A DNA stretch of 64,000 nucleotides from Alkalithermobacter paradoxus. Lineage in GTDB: Bacteria; Bacillota; Clostridia; Peptostreptococcales; Peptostreptococcaceae. Made by a program: the position numbers and the translations under genes. The stretch's first letter is position 1. Every line of letters starts with the position of its first letter. This document shows positions 36,428-45,495 of this stretch, one piece after another. The DNA lies in assembly GCA_002029295.1 (NCBI GenBank), contig MZGW01000003.1, forward strand, positions 270,558 to 334,557. The letters run 5' to 3'. The notes under the pieces are model-generated. The model saw only the letters and a program-made list of their open reading frames with translations, was not told the DNA's origin and did not search any database.

Positions 36428-36697
36428 CTATATTTTGTTATTTATGATGGCATGTGCTAACTTTTCTATATCTACTGAGTAGTTTCCGCTTTGTATTTGC
36501 GCTTTTATTTCCTCTACTTTGTCTAATCTAATATCCGGTATATCCTTTATAGCATTCATTGCCATTTGAAAGTCTTTTCCTACTTGAGAGATTTCTATTT
36601 TGTCTTCTTTCTGTTGAGGTTTTGTTACACTTTGTGCTTTTGTTTTGCTATATGCCTTCATAACGTTTTGAATATTACTTACTCCACTTATTTTCAT
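36428..36697 (-). CDS. flgM: anti-sigma-28 factor FlgM
   Basis: Holds SigD inactive until the hook is complete and FlgM is exported. The 89-residue protein has a disordered N-terminal half and the conserved C-terminal part DKIEISQVGKDFQMAMNAI. A tail motif IKAQIQSGNYSVDIEKLAHA follows. It is the first gene of the flgM-flgN-flgK-flgL series and has a SigD promoter, giving feedback. Its ribosome site is covered by the right arm of a long hairpin in read-through transcripts. Confidence 0.95.
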   Translation of the reverse strand: MKISGVSNIQNVMKAYSKTKAQSVTKPQQKEDKIEISQVGKDFQMAMNAIKDIPDIRLDKVEEIKAQIQSGNYSVDIEKLAHAIINNKI

Positions 36698-36701
36698 AAA
36701 A

Positions 36702-36757
36702 AAAACACTCCTCGTATTAAGTCTTCATATTATTATTATCGACCGAAGGAGTGTTTT
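36702..36757 (-). terminator. terminator of yvyF operon overlapping the flgM promoter and ribosome site
   Basis: Arms AAAACACTCCT (36757-36747 on the minus strand) and AGGAGTGTTTT (36712-36702) are perfectly complementary. Two further CG pairs and a bulge extend the stem, the loop is about 34 nt, and eight T run into the flgM ATG. The left arm lies inside the SigD promoter spacer; the right arm contains the flgM ribosome site. Confidence 0.75.
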
Positions 36758-36762
36758 CTTTA
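36736..36762 (-). promoter_or_regulatory. SigD promoter of flgM
   Basis: TAAA, 15 bp and GTCGATAA on the minus strand. The start would lie within the hairpin loop, downstream of the left arm. Confidence 0.88.
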
Positions 36763-36776
36763 CCCTATATTTACAT

Positions 36777-37172
36777 TTATTTTTTACCTTTTGATATATG
36801 ATAAATGCCTTTTTCTTTCTTAGATGCACTTATAGACTTTGCTGCATTTGATAATTCTTTTTGAAGCTCAGTTTTACATTTTTGGCAATATTTTCCACTC
36901 TTAATGCTTTTTCCGCACCTTTCACAAGAAAGAATTGCATTAGCTTCATCTGCTATTTCGATTCTTTCTTCTTTAAGAAACTTTAGTATCTTTTTTTCTG
37001 ATACTCCTGTTTCTTCTGAAACTTCCTTGACTGTAGCTCCTGGATTATCATAAAGATAATCTCTAACTTTTATGAAATCATCATGATCATCATCTCTACA
37101 TTTTGAACAATACTGTTCACCATTTACACTTCCAAATGCCCTTCCACATTTTCTGCAGTTTATAAGCTCCAT
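36777..37172 (-). CDS. yvyF: flagellar-region zinc-ribbon protein YvyF
   Basis: A 131-residue protein with an N-terminal zinc ribbon (CRKCGRAF, then CSKC) and a central helix-turn-helix (TVKEVSEETGVSEKKILKFL). A second Cys pair group (CERCGKSI, CQKCKTEL) precedes a lysine-rich tail. It matches the YvyF/TIGR03826 flagellar-region family between comFC and flgM. A regulatory role is suggested by the domains but not established. It is 11 bp after comFC. Confidence 0.88.
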   Translation of the reverse strand: MELINCRKCGRAFGSVNGEQYCSKCRDDDHDDFIKVRDYLYDNPGATVKEVSEETGVSEKKILKFLKEERIEIADEANAILSCERCGKSIKSGKYCQKCKTELQKELSNAAKSISASKKEKGIYHISKGKK

Positions 37173-37183
37173 GTAACCACTCC

Positions 37184-37909
37184 TTAATATATATTTCTTC
37201 CACTTGCAAATGACAATGCATATACTTTGTTTGCTCCGTTATTTTTTAAAATTTTTGCAATTTCACTGCTAGTAGTACCTGTAGTAAATATATCGTCAAT
37301 TAATAATATATCTTTTGATACTATTTTATATTTTTCTTTAGATATAGTGAATGAATCCTTAAGCTCAATTTCTCTTTCAAATTTTGATAGTTTAGAAAGA
37401 AATCTTGTATCTTTATTTCTTATAACTATATCTAAAACTTCTTTATCCATAAATTTACCCAAATTCTTTGATATTAAAAACGCTTGATTAAATCCTCTCT
37501 TATTTTTTCTATTTTTATGGAGTGGAACAGGAACTATATAATCAAAATATATTCCTTCATAATGTATCTTATCTTTCATAATCTGTGCTATAGGATATGA
37601 CAAGAAAGTATTTCCGCCGTACTTAAAAGAATATATTATCTTGTGTATATTATCATCATAAACAGTGCAACAAAATCCTCTATCAAAGTTGTATTCCTTA
37701 TCACTACATACAGGGCATAAATCTTCTTTATAAAAATCAGTAAGAACCTTTCCACATCTATAGCAGCTATTTGTTATAAATTTTATTTCACGAAAGCAAT
37801 CTTTACAAAGAGAATAAGAATTGCCTTTATCTATAGGACATTTACATACTATGCACTTAATATTTCTAGGATATATATAATCTAGAAAAATATCTAGCAT
37901 ATCACTCAC
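37184..37909 (-). CDS. comFC: ComFC family phosphoribosyltransferase-like protein
   Basis: A 241-residue protein with an N-terminal zinc-finger region (CIVCKCPI, CKDC, CYRCGKVL, CPVC). The PRTase fold includes YDYIVPVPLHKNRKNKRGFNQA and the PRPP loop LLIDDIFTTGTTSSE. Homologues take part in DNA uptake and transformation and in recombination. The start overlaps the recD2 stop by 8 bp. No comFA is adjacent. Confidence 0.93.
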   Translation of the reverse strand: MSDMLDIFLDYIYPRNIKCIVCKCPIDKGNSYSLCKDCFREIKFITNSCYRCGKVLTDFYKEDLCPVCSDKEYNFDRGFCCTVYDDNIHKIIYSFKYGGNTFLSYPIAQIMKDKIHYEGIYFDYIVPVPLHKNRKNKRGFNQAFLISKNLGKFMDKEVLDIVIRNKDTRFLSKLSKFEREIELKDSFTISKEKYKIVSKDILLIDDIFTTGTTSSEIAKILKNNGANKVYALSFASGRNIY

Positions 37910-40130
37910 TCTTTTCTATTATCCCTTCATCCCTGAACATAGAAAGCTTTCCTTTAAGATTAGAGTATCTATCATATATCTTATTATTTTTTATCATATA
38001 ATTTAGATATTTGATATCTCCAACTAATACAACAAGTCTTTTTGCCCTTGTAACTCCAGTATAAAGGAGATTTCTAGTAAGTAGCATAGGAGGTGCCCAT
38101 GCCATAGGCATAATAACAATAGGAAATTCACTTCCCTGACTTTTGTGTATTGTTGTGCAAAAACTATGATCAAGCTCATCTAGTTCACTGTATTCATATT
38201 TTACAATTTTGCTTTCATCAAATATTACATGTATAGTTTTTTCTTCTTTATTTATATAATATACATACCCTATATCTCCGTTGTATATCCCTTCCCCTTT
38301 TTCACTTTCATCTTCAGTTTCCCATTTTTTATTATAGTTGTTTTTTATTTGCATTACCTTATCGCCTACTCTAAATATCCTATTTTGAAAAACCTCCTCA
38401 GTCTTTAGTCTATCCTTTGGATTGAGTACCTTTTGGAGTTCATTATTTAAGTTTATAACTCCTAGATCACCTTTTCTCATAGGAGATAGTATCTGTATAT
38501 CTTTAATTTTGTTCACTTTGTAATACTCTGGTAGTCTTTTATCAACAAGGTGTAATATTTCCTTTACTATATCTTCGTTATTAGTTCTTTGTATAAAATA
38601 AAAGTCCTTATCTTTTTGATTTAGCAGCAAACTTTCTCCTTTATTTATTTTGTGTGCGTTTACTACTATCATACTTTCTTTGGCTTGTCTAAATATTTCA
38701 TCTAATTTTACTACTGGAACTATTTGTGAATCTATTATATCTCTAAGTACATTACCTGCACCAACTGAAGGTAGCTGATCGCTATCTCCAACTAATATAA
38801 CTCTAGTTCCTACTTTTATCGCTTTAAGTAAGCTATACATAAGAACAACATCAACCATAGATACTTCATCTATTATTACAACATCAGCTTCTAGTGGGTC
38901 ATCTTCACTTTTCATAAATACAAATTCATCATCATCTTGAGAGTATCCCATCTCTAAGAGCCTGTGTATTGTCTTTGCTTCTTTATTTGTTGTTTCGCTC
39001 ATTCTCTTTGCAGCTCTTCCTGTTGGGGCAGCGAGAAGTATTTCCATGTTTAGATTTTCAAATAGCTTTATTATTGTATTTATAGTTGTTGTCTTTCCAG
39101 TTCCTGGACCTCCTGTTAGTACGAATACACCTTTTTCTAGAGCTTTTGTAACTGCATCTTTTTGATTTTTGGCAAGTGATATATCCTCACTTTCTTCTAT
39201 CTTCTTTATTTCTTCATCTATATCTATCTCTAGTTTTTCAAATTCATGCTGTGATAGCTGTATTATTTTTCTGCATACTCCATTCTCACTTATATAGTAA
39301 GGTAGTAAGTATATATTTTCTTCACTGTATCCTTTTTCTATTTGAATTTGATGGTCTAGTGCAAGTGATGTTATTTCATCTTTTATATAATTTTCTTCTA
39401 TTTCTAATATTTTTCTTGCTTCACTTACTAATTTACTTCTTGGAAGAAATGTATGACCTTCTCCTAGGCTCTGATTTAGTGTGTATATTATTCCTTGCAT
39501 TATTCTATCTTTTGAATATGGGCTTATTCCAATTTTTTTTGCTATATCATCTGCTAATTTAAATCCTATTCCTCTTATATCTTGTGCTAGTCTGTATGGA
39601 TTTTCTTTAACTATTTTAAGTGAATTACTTTTGTATCTTTTGTATATTCTAAGACAGTAGTTAGCCCCTATTCCAAATGATGCTAGGTTTATTATTAGAT
39701 TTCTAAGTTCTCTTTCTTTTTCAAAGCTTTCTCCTATTTGCTCTGCTTTTTTTATTCCTATGCCATCTATTTGTGTTAGCAACTGTGGACTTCTTTGTAT
39801 TATATCTATAGTATCTACTCCGAACTTTTGAACTATTTTTTCTGCTATTTTAGGCCCTATACCCTTTATCATTCCTGATGATAAATAAGCTATTATTCCA
39901 TCTACTGAAGATGGAGTATCTATCATGAATGATTCAACTTCAAATTGAGGCCCATATATTTTATGATTTATCCATTTTCCATTTACTTTTATAGTTTCTC
40001 CAATAGATAATGTCGGCAAACACCCAACTATAGTTATTTCATCATCATTAGTTTCAAGTGTTGCAACTGTGTATCCATTATCTTCATTTTTGAATATTAT
40101 TTCATTTATCATACCTTTTATGTTTTCCAT
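37902..40130 (-). CDS. recD2: ATP-dependent DNA helicase RecD2
   Basis: Superfamily 1B 5'-3' helicase of 742 residues. It has an N-terminal OB-like and helix-hairpin-helix part (GIGPKIAEKIVQKFG, QIDGIGIKKAEQIGE). Walker A is GGPGTGKTTTINT, Walker B VVIIDEVSMVDVVLM, and a C-terminal motif reads STIHKSQGSEFP-like CTTIHKSQGSEFPIVIMPM. The long N-terminus is that of RecD2 rather than RecBCD-associated RecD. It has an extended -10 promoter and precedes comFC. Confidence 0.95.
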   Translation of the reverse strand: MENIKGMINEIIFKNEDNGYTVATLETNDDEITIVGCLPTLSIGETIKVNGKWINHKIYGPQFEVESFMIDTPSSVDGIIAYLSSGMIKGIGPKIAEKIVQKFGVDTIDIIQRSPQLLTQIDGIGIKKAEQIGESFEKERELRNLIINLASFGIGANYCLRIYKRYKSNSLKIVKENPYRLAQDIRGIGFKLADDIAKKIGISPYSKDRIMQGIIYTLNQSLGEGHTFLPRSKLVSEARKILEIEENYIKDEITSLALDHQIQIEKGYSEENIYLLPYYISENGVCRKIIQLSQHEFEKLEIDIDEEIKKIEESEDISLAKNQKDAVTKALEKGVFVLTGGPGTGKTTTINTIIKLFENLNMEILLAAPTGRAAKRMSETTNKEAKTIHRLLEMGYSQDDDEFVFMKSEDDPLEADVVIIDEVSMVDVVLMYSLLKAIKVGTRVILVGDSDQLPSVGAGNVLRDIIDSQIVPVVKLDEIFRQAKESMIVVNAHKINKGESLLLNQKDKDFYFIQRTNNEDIVKEILHLVDKRLPEYYKVNKIKDIQILSPMRKGDLGVINLNNELQKVLNPKDRLKTEEVFQNRIFRVGDKVMQIKNNYNKKWETEDESEKGEGIYNGDIGYVYYINKEEKTIHVIFDESKIVKYEYSELDELDHSFCTTIHKSQGSEFPIVIMPMAWAPPMLLTRNLLYTGVTRAKRLVVLVGDIKYLNYMIKNNKIYDRYSNLKGKLSMFRDEGIIEKSE

Positions 40131-40161
40131 AAATACACCTCTGTTTAATACCTATAAAGGT

Positions 40162-40170
40162 ATTATACCA
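40162..40170 (-). promoter_or_regulatory. extended -10 promoter of recD2
   Basis: TGGTATAAT on the minus strand, directly after the metK terminator tail. A small dyad (AATACCT/AGGTATT, 40147-40164) covers the predicted start. Confidence 0.5.
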
Positions 40171-40179
40171 AAAAACAGA

Positions 40180-40208
40180 AAATACCCGATATCAAATATC
40201 GGGTATTT
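40180..40208 (-). terminator. terminator of metK
   Basis: A perfect 13-bp stem AAATACCCGATAT and its complement with a 3-nt loop, then TCTGTTTTTT on the minus strand. Confidence 0.9.
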
Positions 40209-40212
40209 AAAA

Positions 40213-41403
40213 TTATTCTCCTAAAGCTTCTTTTCTTAATATTTCAGCTTTATCAGTTTTTTCCCAAGGAACATCTATGTCAGTTCTTCCGAAGTGTCCG
40301 TAAGCTGCTGTTTGTCTGTATATAGGTCTTCTAAGATCTAAGTTTTTGATTATTGCTCCTGGTCTTAAGTCAAAGTGCTTTTTAACAAGCTCTACTAATT
40401 TCTCTTCTGATACTTTTCCTGTTCCAAAAGTTTCAACTAGTATAGATACAGGCTCTGCAACTCCTATTGCGTAAGCAAGTTCTAACTCACACTTGTCTGC
40501 AAGTCCAGCTGCTACTATATTTTTAGCTACGTATCTAGCTGCGTATGCTGCTGATCTATCAACTTTAGTTGGATCTTTTCCAGAGAATGCTCCACCACCG
40601 TGTCTTGCATATCCACCGTAAGTATCAACTATTATCTTTCTTCCTGTAAGTCCTGCATCACCTTGAGGTCCACCGATAACGAATCTTCCTGTTGGGTTGA
40701 TTAGGAATCTAGTATTTTTATCTAATAGATTTGAAGGAACAACTTTATTTATAACGTGCTCTATCATATCTCTTTCTATTGTAGCATGGTCTACTTCTGG
40801 TCCATGTTGAGTTGATATAACTATAGTATCTACTCTAACTGGCTTGTCATCATGGTACTCTACAGTTACCTGAGTTTTTCCATCTGGTCTTAAGTAAGCT
40901 AATGTTCCATTTTTTCTAACATCTGATAATCTCTTAGCTAATTTGTGAGATAATGATATTGGAAGTGGCATAAGCTCTGGAGTTTCATTACAAGCGAATC
41001 CAAACATTATACCTTGGTCCCCAGCTCCTACTGCTTCAACTTCGTCTTTCATTTCTCCTTTTTTGCTTTCTAAAGCTTCATTAACTCCCATTGCTATATC
41101 AGGAGATTGCTCATCTATAGAAGTAAGTACAGCACAAGTGTCGCAGTCAAATCCATACTTAGCTCTTGTGTACCCTATTTCTTCTATTGTATTTCTAACT
41201 ACTTTAGGGATATCTACATACTCACTAGTTGTAATTTCCCCAGCTATTAATACAAGTCCTGTAGTAACGCTAGTTTCACAAGCAACTCTAGCTTGAGGGT
41301 CTTTTGCTAATATAGCGTCTAATATAGAGTCAGATATTTGGTCACAGATTTTATCCGGATGTCCTTCTGTAACAGATTCTGAAGTGAATAATCTTTTTAA
41401 CAT
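40213..41403 (-). CDS. metK: S-adenosylmethionine synthetase
   Basis: Makes SAM from methionine and ATP. The 396-residue protein has [20 protein letters not shown] at the N-terminus, the nucleotide loop [12 protein letters not shown], and [19 protein letters not shown]. The last two are MetK signature sequences. It is full length. Upstream lies a SAM-I riboswitch with terminator, so the enzyme is shut off by its own product. Confidence 0.98.
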   Translation of the reverse strand: MLKRLFTSESVTEGHPDKICDQISDSILDAILAKDPQARVACETSVTTGLVLIAGEITTSEYVDIPKVVRNTIEEIGYTRAKYGFDCDTCAVLTSIDEQSPDIAMGVNEALESKKGEMKDEVEAVGAGDQGIMFGFACNETPELMPLPISLSHKLAKRLSDVRKNGTLAYLRPDGKTQVTVEYHDDKPVRVDTIVISTQHGPEVDHATIERDMIEHVINKVVPSNLLDKNTRFLINPTGRFVIGGPQGDAGLTGRKIIVDTYGGYARHGGGAFSGKDPTKVDRSAAYAARYVAKNIVAAGLADKCELELAYAIGVAEPVSILVETFGTGKVSEEKLVELVKKHFDLRPGAIIKNLDLRRPIYRQTAAYGHFGRTDIDVPWEKTDKAEILRKEALGE

Positions 41404-41459
41404 TTGTTTGCCTCCTTTATCATTTCTTCATTTAGTATTACCTTTTTATGCAAAATTAA

Positions 41460-41592
41460 AGCCACTTCTTTGTAGAAGAGGCTAATTTTTTAAATTATCC
41501 TCATCTTGCAAAATTTTGCAGGAATTAGCACCGTACCCTAACGGGCGGTTGCTGGGTTTCATAGGGCCGTATCCCTCCACCTCTCTTGATAA
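41460..41592 (-). promoter_or_regulatory. SAM-I (S-box) riboswitch with terminator
   Basis: On the minus strand the aptamer from 41592 to 41495 shows the S-box core: CTTATCAAGAGAGGTGGAGG, CCCTATGAAACCCAGCAACC (quoted separately), GGTGCTAATTCC, and a closing GATAA pairing with TTATC. The expression platform is a terminator stem AGCCTCTTC/GAAGTGGCT at 41483-41460 with a T-rich tail. High SAM would terminate metK. Confidence 0.96.
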
Positions 41593-41628
41593 GGCATCAA
41601 GAACTATGTAGTTTTTGTCGCTCAGACA

Positions 41629-41657
41629 ATAATACTACACGGTATTACTCTTGTCAA
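41629..41657 (-). promoter_or_regulatory. SigA promoter of metK
   Basis: TTGACA and TATTAT 17 bp apart on the minus strand, starting about 30 nt before the aptamer. Confidence 0.8.
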
Positions 41658-41675
41658 CAAATTTTTTATTTTTTC

Positions 41676-42128
41676 TTATATTAAGTGATACGACAGTGCA
41701 AGTACTATAAGCCCTGCTATTATATTTCCAATAGTTATTGAAATTAATGCATCTTTTATTCTAAATTTAAGAATAGATGCTATCATAGATCCACTCCAAA
41801 CTCCTGTAGATGGAATGGGTAGTGCTACAAATAGCATTAATCCTATCATTTTATATTTTTTTACATTTTTACCTTTTCTATTTATCTTTATGTCTATGTA
41901 ATGTCCAATTTTGTATAAGTACTTATTGCTTTTTACCCATTTTAGTATATGCCTAAATGTCAGTATTATAATGGGAGATGGAAGTATAGATCCTATAAGG
42001 CAAGTTATATATACGTGTATAGGATTAAATCCAAGTGCTATTCCATAAGGTATTGCTCCTCTTAATTCTATTATCGGCATGAAAGACATAAGCAAAAGCA
42101 TGAACTCTTTTCTTATAAATTCTAGCAA
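41676..42128 (-). CDS. COG2426 small multidrug-export-type membrane protein
   Basis: A ~150-residue integral membrane protein of the COG2426/PF06695 family. It has four hydrophobic segments, with the conserved SFMPIIELRGAIPYGIALG near the N-terminus and VALPIPSTGVWSGS in the middle. The family is named for drug export, but the substrate is not established. The TTG at 42128 with GGGGGT is preferred over a GTG three codons upstream. An extended -10 (TGCTATAAT) is 23 bp upstream. Confidence 0.82.
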   Translation of the reverse strand: MLEFIRKEFMLLLMSFMPIIELRGAIPYGIALGFNPIHVYITCLIGSILPSPIIILTFRHILKWVKSNKYLYKIGHYIDIKINRKGKNVKKYKMIGLMLFVALPIPSTGVWSGSMIASILKFRIKDALISITIGNIIAGLIVLALSYHLI

Positions 42129-42150
42129 ATATATCACCCCCAGAGATTTA

Positions 42151-42159
42151 ATTATAGCA
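42151..42159 (-). promoter_or_regulatory. extended -10 promoter of the COG2426 gene
   Basis: TGCTATAAT on the minus strand fits TGnTATAAT; the -35 is poor. Confidence 0.5.
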
Positions 42160-42198
42160 TATATTAAAGCCTATGAAACGCCTTCATATTTTATGTAA

Positions 42199-42229
42199 AT
42201 AGCACATATAGTTTATTAGGAGGTGCTAT
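42199..42229 (+). promoter_or_regulatory. hairpin enclosing the yyaC ribosome site
   Basis: ATAGCAC (42199-42205) and GTGCTAT (42223-42229) form a 7-bp stem whose loop and right arm hold AGGAGGTG. It could limit translation. Confidence 0.4.
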
Positions 42230-42232
42230 CTA

Positions 42233-42742
42233 ATGTATGTAGTTAAAGTAAATTACAAAGATGAGAACTGTGTAAGTATTCTAACCGAACTTTTAAAAAC
42301 TATAATAACTAACAAAACTGTAATTATATGTATAGGTACAGATAGATGCATAGGAGATTCTCTAGGTCCTATTATTGGAACTATGCTAAAAAACAGCGAT
42401 TATAAGTACCCGGTGTACGGAACATTAGAAAGCCCTATTCATGCACTTAATATATATGAGTCCTTAAAAGAGATAAGAGAAAAGCACCCAGATGGAATGT
42501 TTATAGCTCTGGATGCTTGTTTAGGTGATAAAGAGAATATAGGAAATATTCAAATTCGAAAAGGTCCTATCCTTCCTGGTAAAGGTGTTGGCAAAACACT
42601 TCCACAAATAGGAGATTACTCAATAGTTGCAATAGTTGATCAAATTGATGAAGATATCAAATTCACTTTCAACAACATAAGGTTAAACTTCATAGTTGAA
42701 ATGTCTGAAATCATTGCCACTTCTATTATACTTGCAACATAA
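42233..42742 (+). CDS. yyaC: spore protease-like protein YyaC
   Basis: A 169-residue protein of the YyaC family, related to the germination protease Gpr. It has VIICIGTDRCIGDSLGPIIG near residues 30-49, LDACLGDKENIG, and GPILPGKGVGKTLPQIGDYS. Homologues are made during sporulation. It is a lone plus-strand gene with a strong AGGAGGTG site. Its last 17 bp overlap the convergent AEC transporter gene. Confidence 0.9.
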   Translation: MYVVKVNYKDENCVSILTELLKTIITNKTVIICIGTDRCIGDSLGPIIGTMLKNSDYKYPVYGTLESPIHALNIYESLKEIREKHPDGMFIALDACLGDKENIGNIQIRKGPILPGKGVGKTLPQIGDYSIVAIVDQIDEDIKFTFNNIRLNFIVEMSEIIATSIILAT

Positions 42743-43658
42743 TTATAAGTAGGGGTATTGTAATAACAGAAAATAGTGTTGTTAAAAATACTCCTTGCGA
42801 TGCTAGTATGTGGTCATTATCATACCTTGTTGCAAATATTGCTGCATTAGCTGCTGATGGCATTGAAAATACTATAACGGGAATTCCCAAAAGCAAACCT
42901 TCTAATCTTAATACATTCCTTAGAAGAAAGTAAACACATATAGGTATAAATATAAGTCTTATAAATGATATTATAGTAAGCTTTACATTCTTAAATGCCA
43001 TATCCATTTTTGATCCTGCAAGTATAGATCCGACAACTATCATAGCTAAAGGAGTAGTTGCGTTTCCTAACAAGTTAAGAGTATCATATATAGGTTTTGG
43101 TAGTGATATTGAAAGTAAAAATAAGCTATACCCTATAAATACTGCTATAAGACCTGGTGTTGATATTATTTTCTTTAATTTAAGATTGTTTTTGCTTTCT
43201 GAGCTTCTAGACATAATCATAACTCCTAATGTCCATATAAGTAGATCGAATATCATATTGAATATAGATGTATAAAATACCCCTATTTCTCCGTATATAG
43301 AATTTATAACAGGGTATCCCATAAATCCTACATTAGGGAATATTAGTAGAAATTGAAATACGTCTTTTTCTTTTCCTTCTATTTTAGACATTTTGGTAAT
43401 CAAAAATGAAAATGAAATAGCTAGTGCATAAACTAATAGAGATATTCCTAATATCTTCATGCTCTTTCCAAACATTTCTCTTGAAAAGCTATACTGCATA
43501 GACTTTATTATAAGAGCTGGAAGTGTTACATTTAGTATTAATCCACTAAAATCCTTATTTGAATCTTTAGTTATAATTCCTTTTTTGTTTGCTATATATC
43601 CTATTAGTATTAATGAGAATAGCACTAATATTTGACTGAAAATTGTAATAAAGTTCAT
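42726..43658 (-). CDS. AEC family permease
   Basis: A 310-residue membrane protein of the auxin efflux carrier (AEC) family with about ten hydrophobic segments. Family features are the N-terminal IGYIANKKG and SGLILNVTLPALIIKSMQY, and FPNVGFMGYPVINSIYG in the middle. The substrate, probably a small organic acid, is not readable from the sequence. It is monocistronic between convergent yyaC and the phosphoglucomutase gene. Confidence 0.88.
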   Translation of the reverse strand: MNFITIFSQILVLFSLILIGYIANKKGIITKDSNKDFSGLILNVTLPALIIKSMQYSFSREMFGKSMKILGISLLVYALAISFSFLITKMSKIEGKEKDVFQFLLIFPNVGFMGYPVINSIYGEIGVFYTSIFNMIFDLLIWTLGVMIMSRSSESKNNLKLKKIISTPGLIAVFIGYSLFLLSISLPKPIYDTLNLLGNATTPLAMIVVGSILAGSKMDMAFKNVKLTIISFIRLIFIPICVYFLLRNVLRLEGLLLGIPVIVFSMPSAANAAIFATRYDNDHILASQGVFLTTLFSVITIPLLIIMLQV

Positions 43659-43677
43659 TTAATCACCTCGTCAAAAT

Positions 43678-43698
43678 AAAAGGGCCAAAGGCCCTTTT
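43678..43698 (-). terminator. terminator of the phosphoglucomutase gene
   Basis: The perfect 9-bp stem AAAAGGGCC/GGCCCTTTT with a 3-nt loop has a TATTTTG continuation on the minus strand. Confidence 0.82.
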
Positions 43699-45410
43699 TA
43701 ATTATTTATAAAGTCATTCACTTTTGTCATTAGTCCATTTACTAAATCCTCTAAGTTGTTATTAACATCTTCTGAAGATACTCCCTTAGCTGAGAAGTAG
43801 AATTTAATCTTAGGCTCTGTTCCTGAAGGTCTTATAGCACACCAAGATTCATCTTCTAGTTCATAAAGTATTACATCAGCTTTTGGAAGATTATCTATTC
43901 CTTTGCTGTAGTCTTTCATTTTTGACACTTTAACTTTCCCTATATATTCTATTGGATTTTCCTTAAAGTGATGCATCATTTCTTTTATTTTTTCTGATCC
44001 TTCTTTTCCTTTTAGTGTTATTGATTTTAGCTCTTCTTTGTAGTATCCGTATTTTTCGTAAAGTTCTATTAACCCTTCATAAAGGCTCATATCTCTATCA
44101 TAATAGTATGCAGCCATTTCTGATATAAGCATTGATGCTACAACAGCATCTTTATCTCTAGCGTGTGTTCCACATAAATAACCATAACTTTCTTCATATC
44201 CAAATATAAATGTTTTGTCTTTATTTTCTTCAAACTGCTTTATCTTCTCTCCTATGAATTTGAATCCTGTTAGAGTATCCATAACCTCAACTCCGTAGTT
44301 TCTAGCAACTACTTCTCCAAATTTAGATGTAACTATAGTTTTTATAACTACTCCATCATTTGGAATTTCATTTCTTTCTTTTTTATTAGATAATATGTAC
44401 TCTAATAAAAGTGCCCCTGTTTGGTTACCAGTTAAAACTACGTATTCTCCATCTTTATTCTTTACAACTGCTCCAACTCTATCGCAGTCTGGGTCTGTCC
44501 CTATTATTATGTGGGCATTTTCTTTTCTTGCAAGATCTATCGAAAGAGAAAATGCTTCTTTCTCTTCTGGGTTTGGATAAGCTACCGTTGAGAAGTTTGG
44601 ATCTGGCTTTTCTTGCTCTTTAACAACAAGTACATTCTTAAATCCTACTTCTTTTAGTACTCTTCTTACAGGAACATTTCCTGTTCCATGGAAAGGAGTA
44701 AATACTATTTTGAATTCATCAGCTACTTTATCTATTATATCTTTTCTTAATACTTGCTTTTTAACTTCTTCTATAAACTGTGTATCTTGATCTTCTCCTA
44801 ATATAGTTATTAAATCTTTGCTTCTAGCTAAAGTTTCATCTATAGTTGGAATTAAGCTATAGTCATTTACTTTATTAACTTCATTTATTATTTCCTGTGC
44901 AATACCTGAGGCTACTTGAGCTCCATCTTCCCAGTACACCTTATATCCATTATACTCCGGTGGATTATGGCTTGCTGTTATAACTATTCCAGCTATAGCA
45001 TTTAAATTTCTAACTGCAAAAGATAATTCAGGAGTAGTTCTCAAATCATCAAATAGAAATGCCTTTATTCCCATAGCAGCCAATGTCTTTGCAGTTTCAA
45101 TAGAAAATTCCTTAGATTTGTGTCTGCAGTCGTGTGCTATAACAACTCCTCTATTTTTTCCACTTTGACCTTCTTTATTTATTATGTAATTTCCAAGTCC
45201 AAATGTAGCTCTTCTTACAGTATATTTATTTATTCTATTTGTTCCAGCTCCTATTATCCCCCTCATTCCAGCTGTTCCAAATTCTAAGTTCTTGTAGAAT
45301 CTTTCTTCTATCTCTTTTTTATCATTTTCTATACTTTTAAGTTCATCTCTTGTTTCTTGGTCAAAGTATACATTATTCAACCATTCATTGTAATTTTTTA
45401 TGTAGTCCAT
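43698..45410 (-). CDS. phospho-sugar mutase (alpha-phosphoglucomutase type)
   Basis: Interconverts hexose-1- and hexose-6-phosphates. The 570-residue protein has the catalytic serine loop IVITASHNPPEYNGYKVYW near residue 145 and metal loop GTDPDCDRVGAVV. The sugar loop is GFKFIGEK, with GYEESYGYLCG after it, and the phosphate loop RPSGTEPKIKFYF lies at the C-terminus. Length and motifs match PgcA-like long mutases of Firmicutes. Exact sugar preference (glucose, mannose or both) is not certain. Confidence 0.92.
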   Translation of the reverse strand: MDYIKNYNEWLNNVYFDQETRDELKSIENDKKEIEERFYKNLEFGTAGMRGIIGAGTNRINKYTVRRATFGLGNYIINKEGQSGKNRGVVIAHDCRHKSKEFSIETAKTLAAMGIKAFLFDDLRTTPELSFAVRNLNAIAGIVITASHNPPEYNGYKVYWEDGAQVASGIAQEIINEVNKVNDYSLIPTIDETLARSKDLITILGEDQDTQFIEEVKKQVLRKDIIDKVADEFKIVFTPFHGTGNVPVRRVLKEVGFKNVLVVKEQEKPDPNFSTVAYPNPEEKEAFSLSIDLARKENAHIIIGTDPDCDRVGAVVKNKDGEYVVLTGNQTGALLLEYILSNKKERNEIPNDGVVIKTIVTSKFGEVVARNYGVEVMDTLTGFKFIGEKIKQFEENKDKTFIFGYEESYGYLCGTHARDKDAVVASMLISEMAAYYYDRDMSLYEGLIELYEKYGYYKEELKSITLKGKEGSEKIKEMMHHFKENPIEYIGKVKVSKMKDYSKGIDNLPKADVILYELEDESWCAIRPSGTEPKIKFYFSAKGVSSEDVNNNLEDLVNGLMTKVNDFINN

Positions 45411-45471
45411 TTCATCCCCTCCTCATTCATCACTTTATTTTACCATAACATATATTCAAAATGCTAAAAAA

Positions 45472-45495
45472 AAATCCCCTAAATTTAGAGGATTT
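45472..45495 (-). terminator. terminator of fabZ
   Basis: Stem AAATCCyCTAAA-type with a near-perfect 12-bp self-complement, then nine T on the minus strand. Confidence 0.82.

Noticed and set aside
42726..42742. Overlap of yyaC and the AEC gene as an assembly error
   Set aside because: Short 3'-3' overlaps of convergent genes are common and both proteins have complete family ends.
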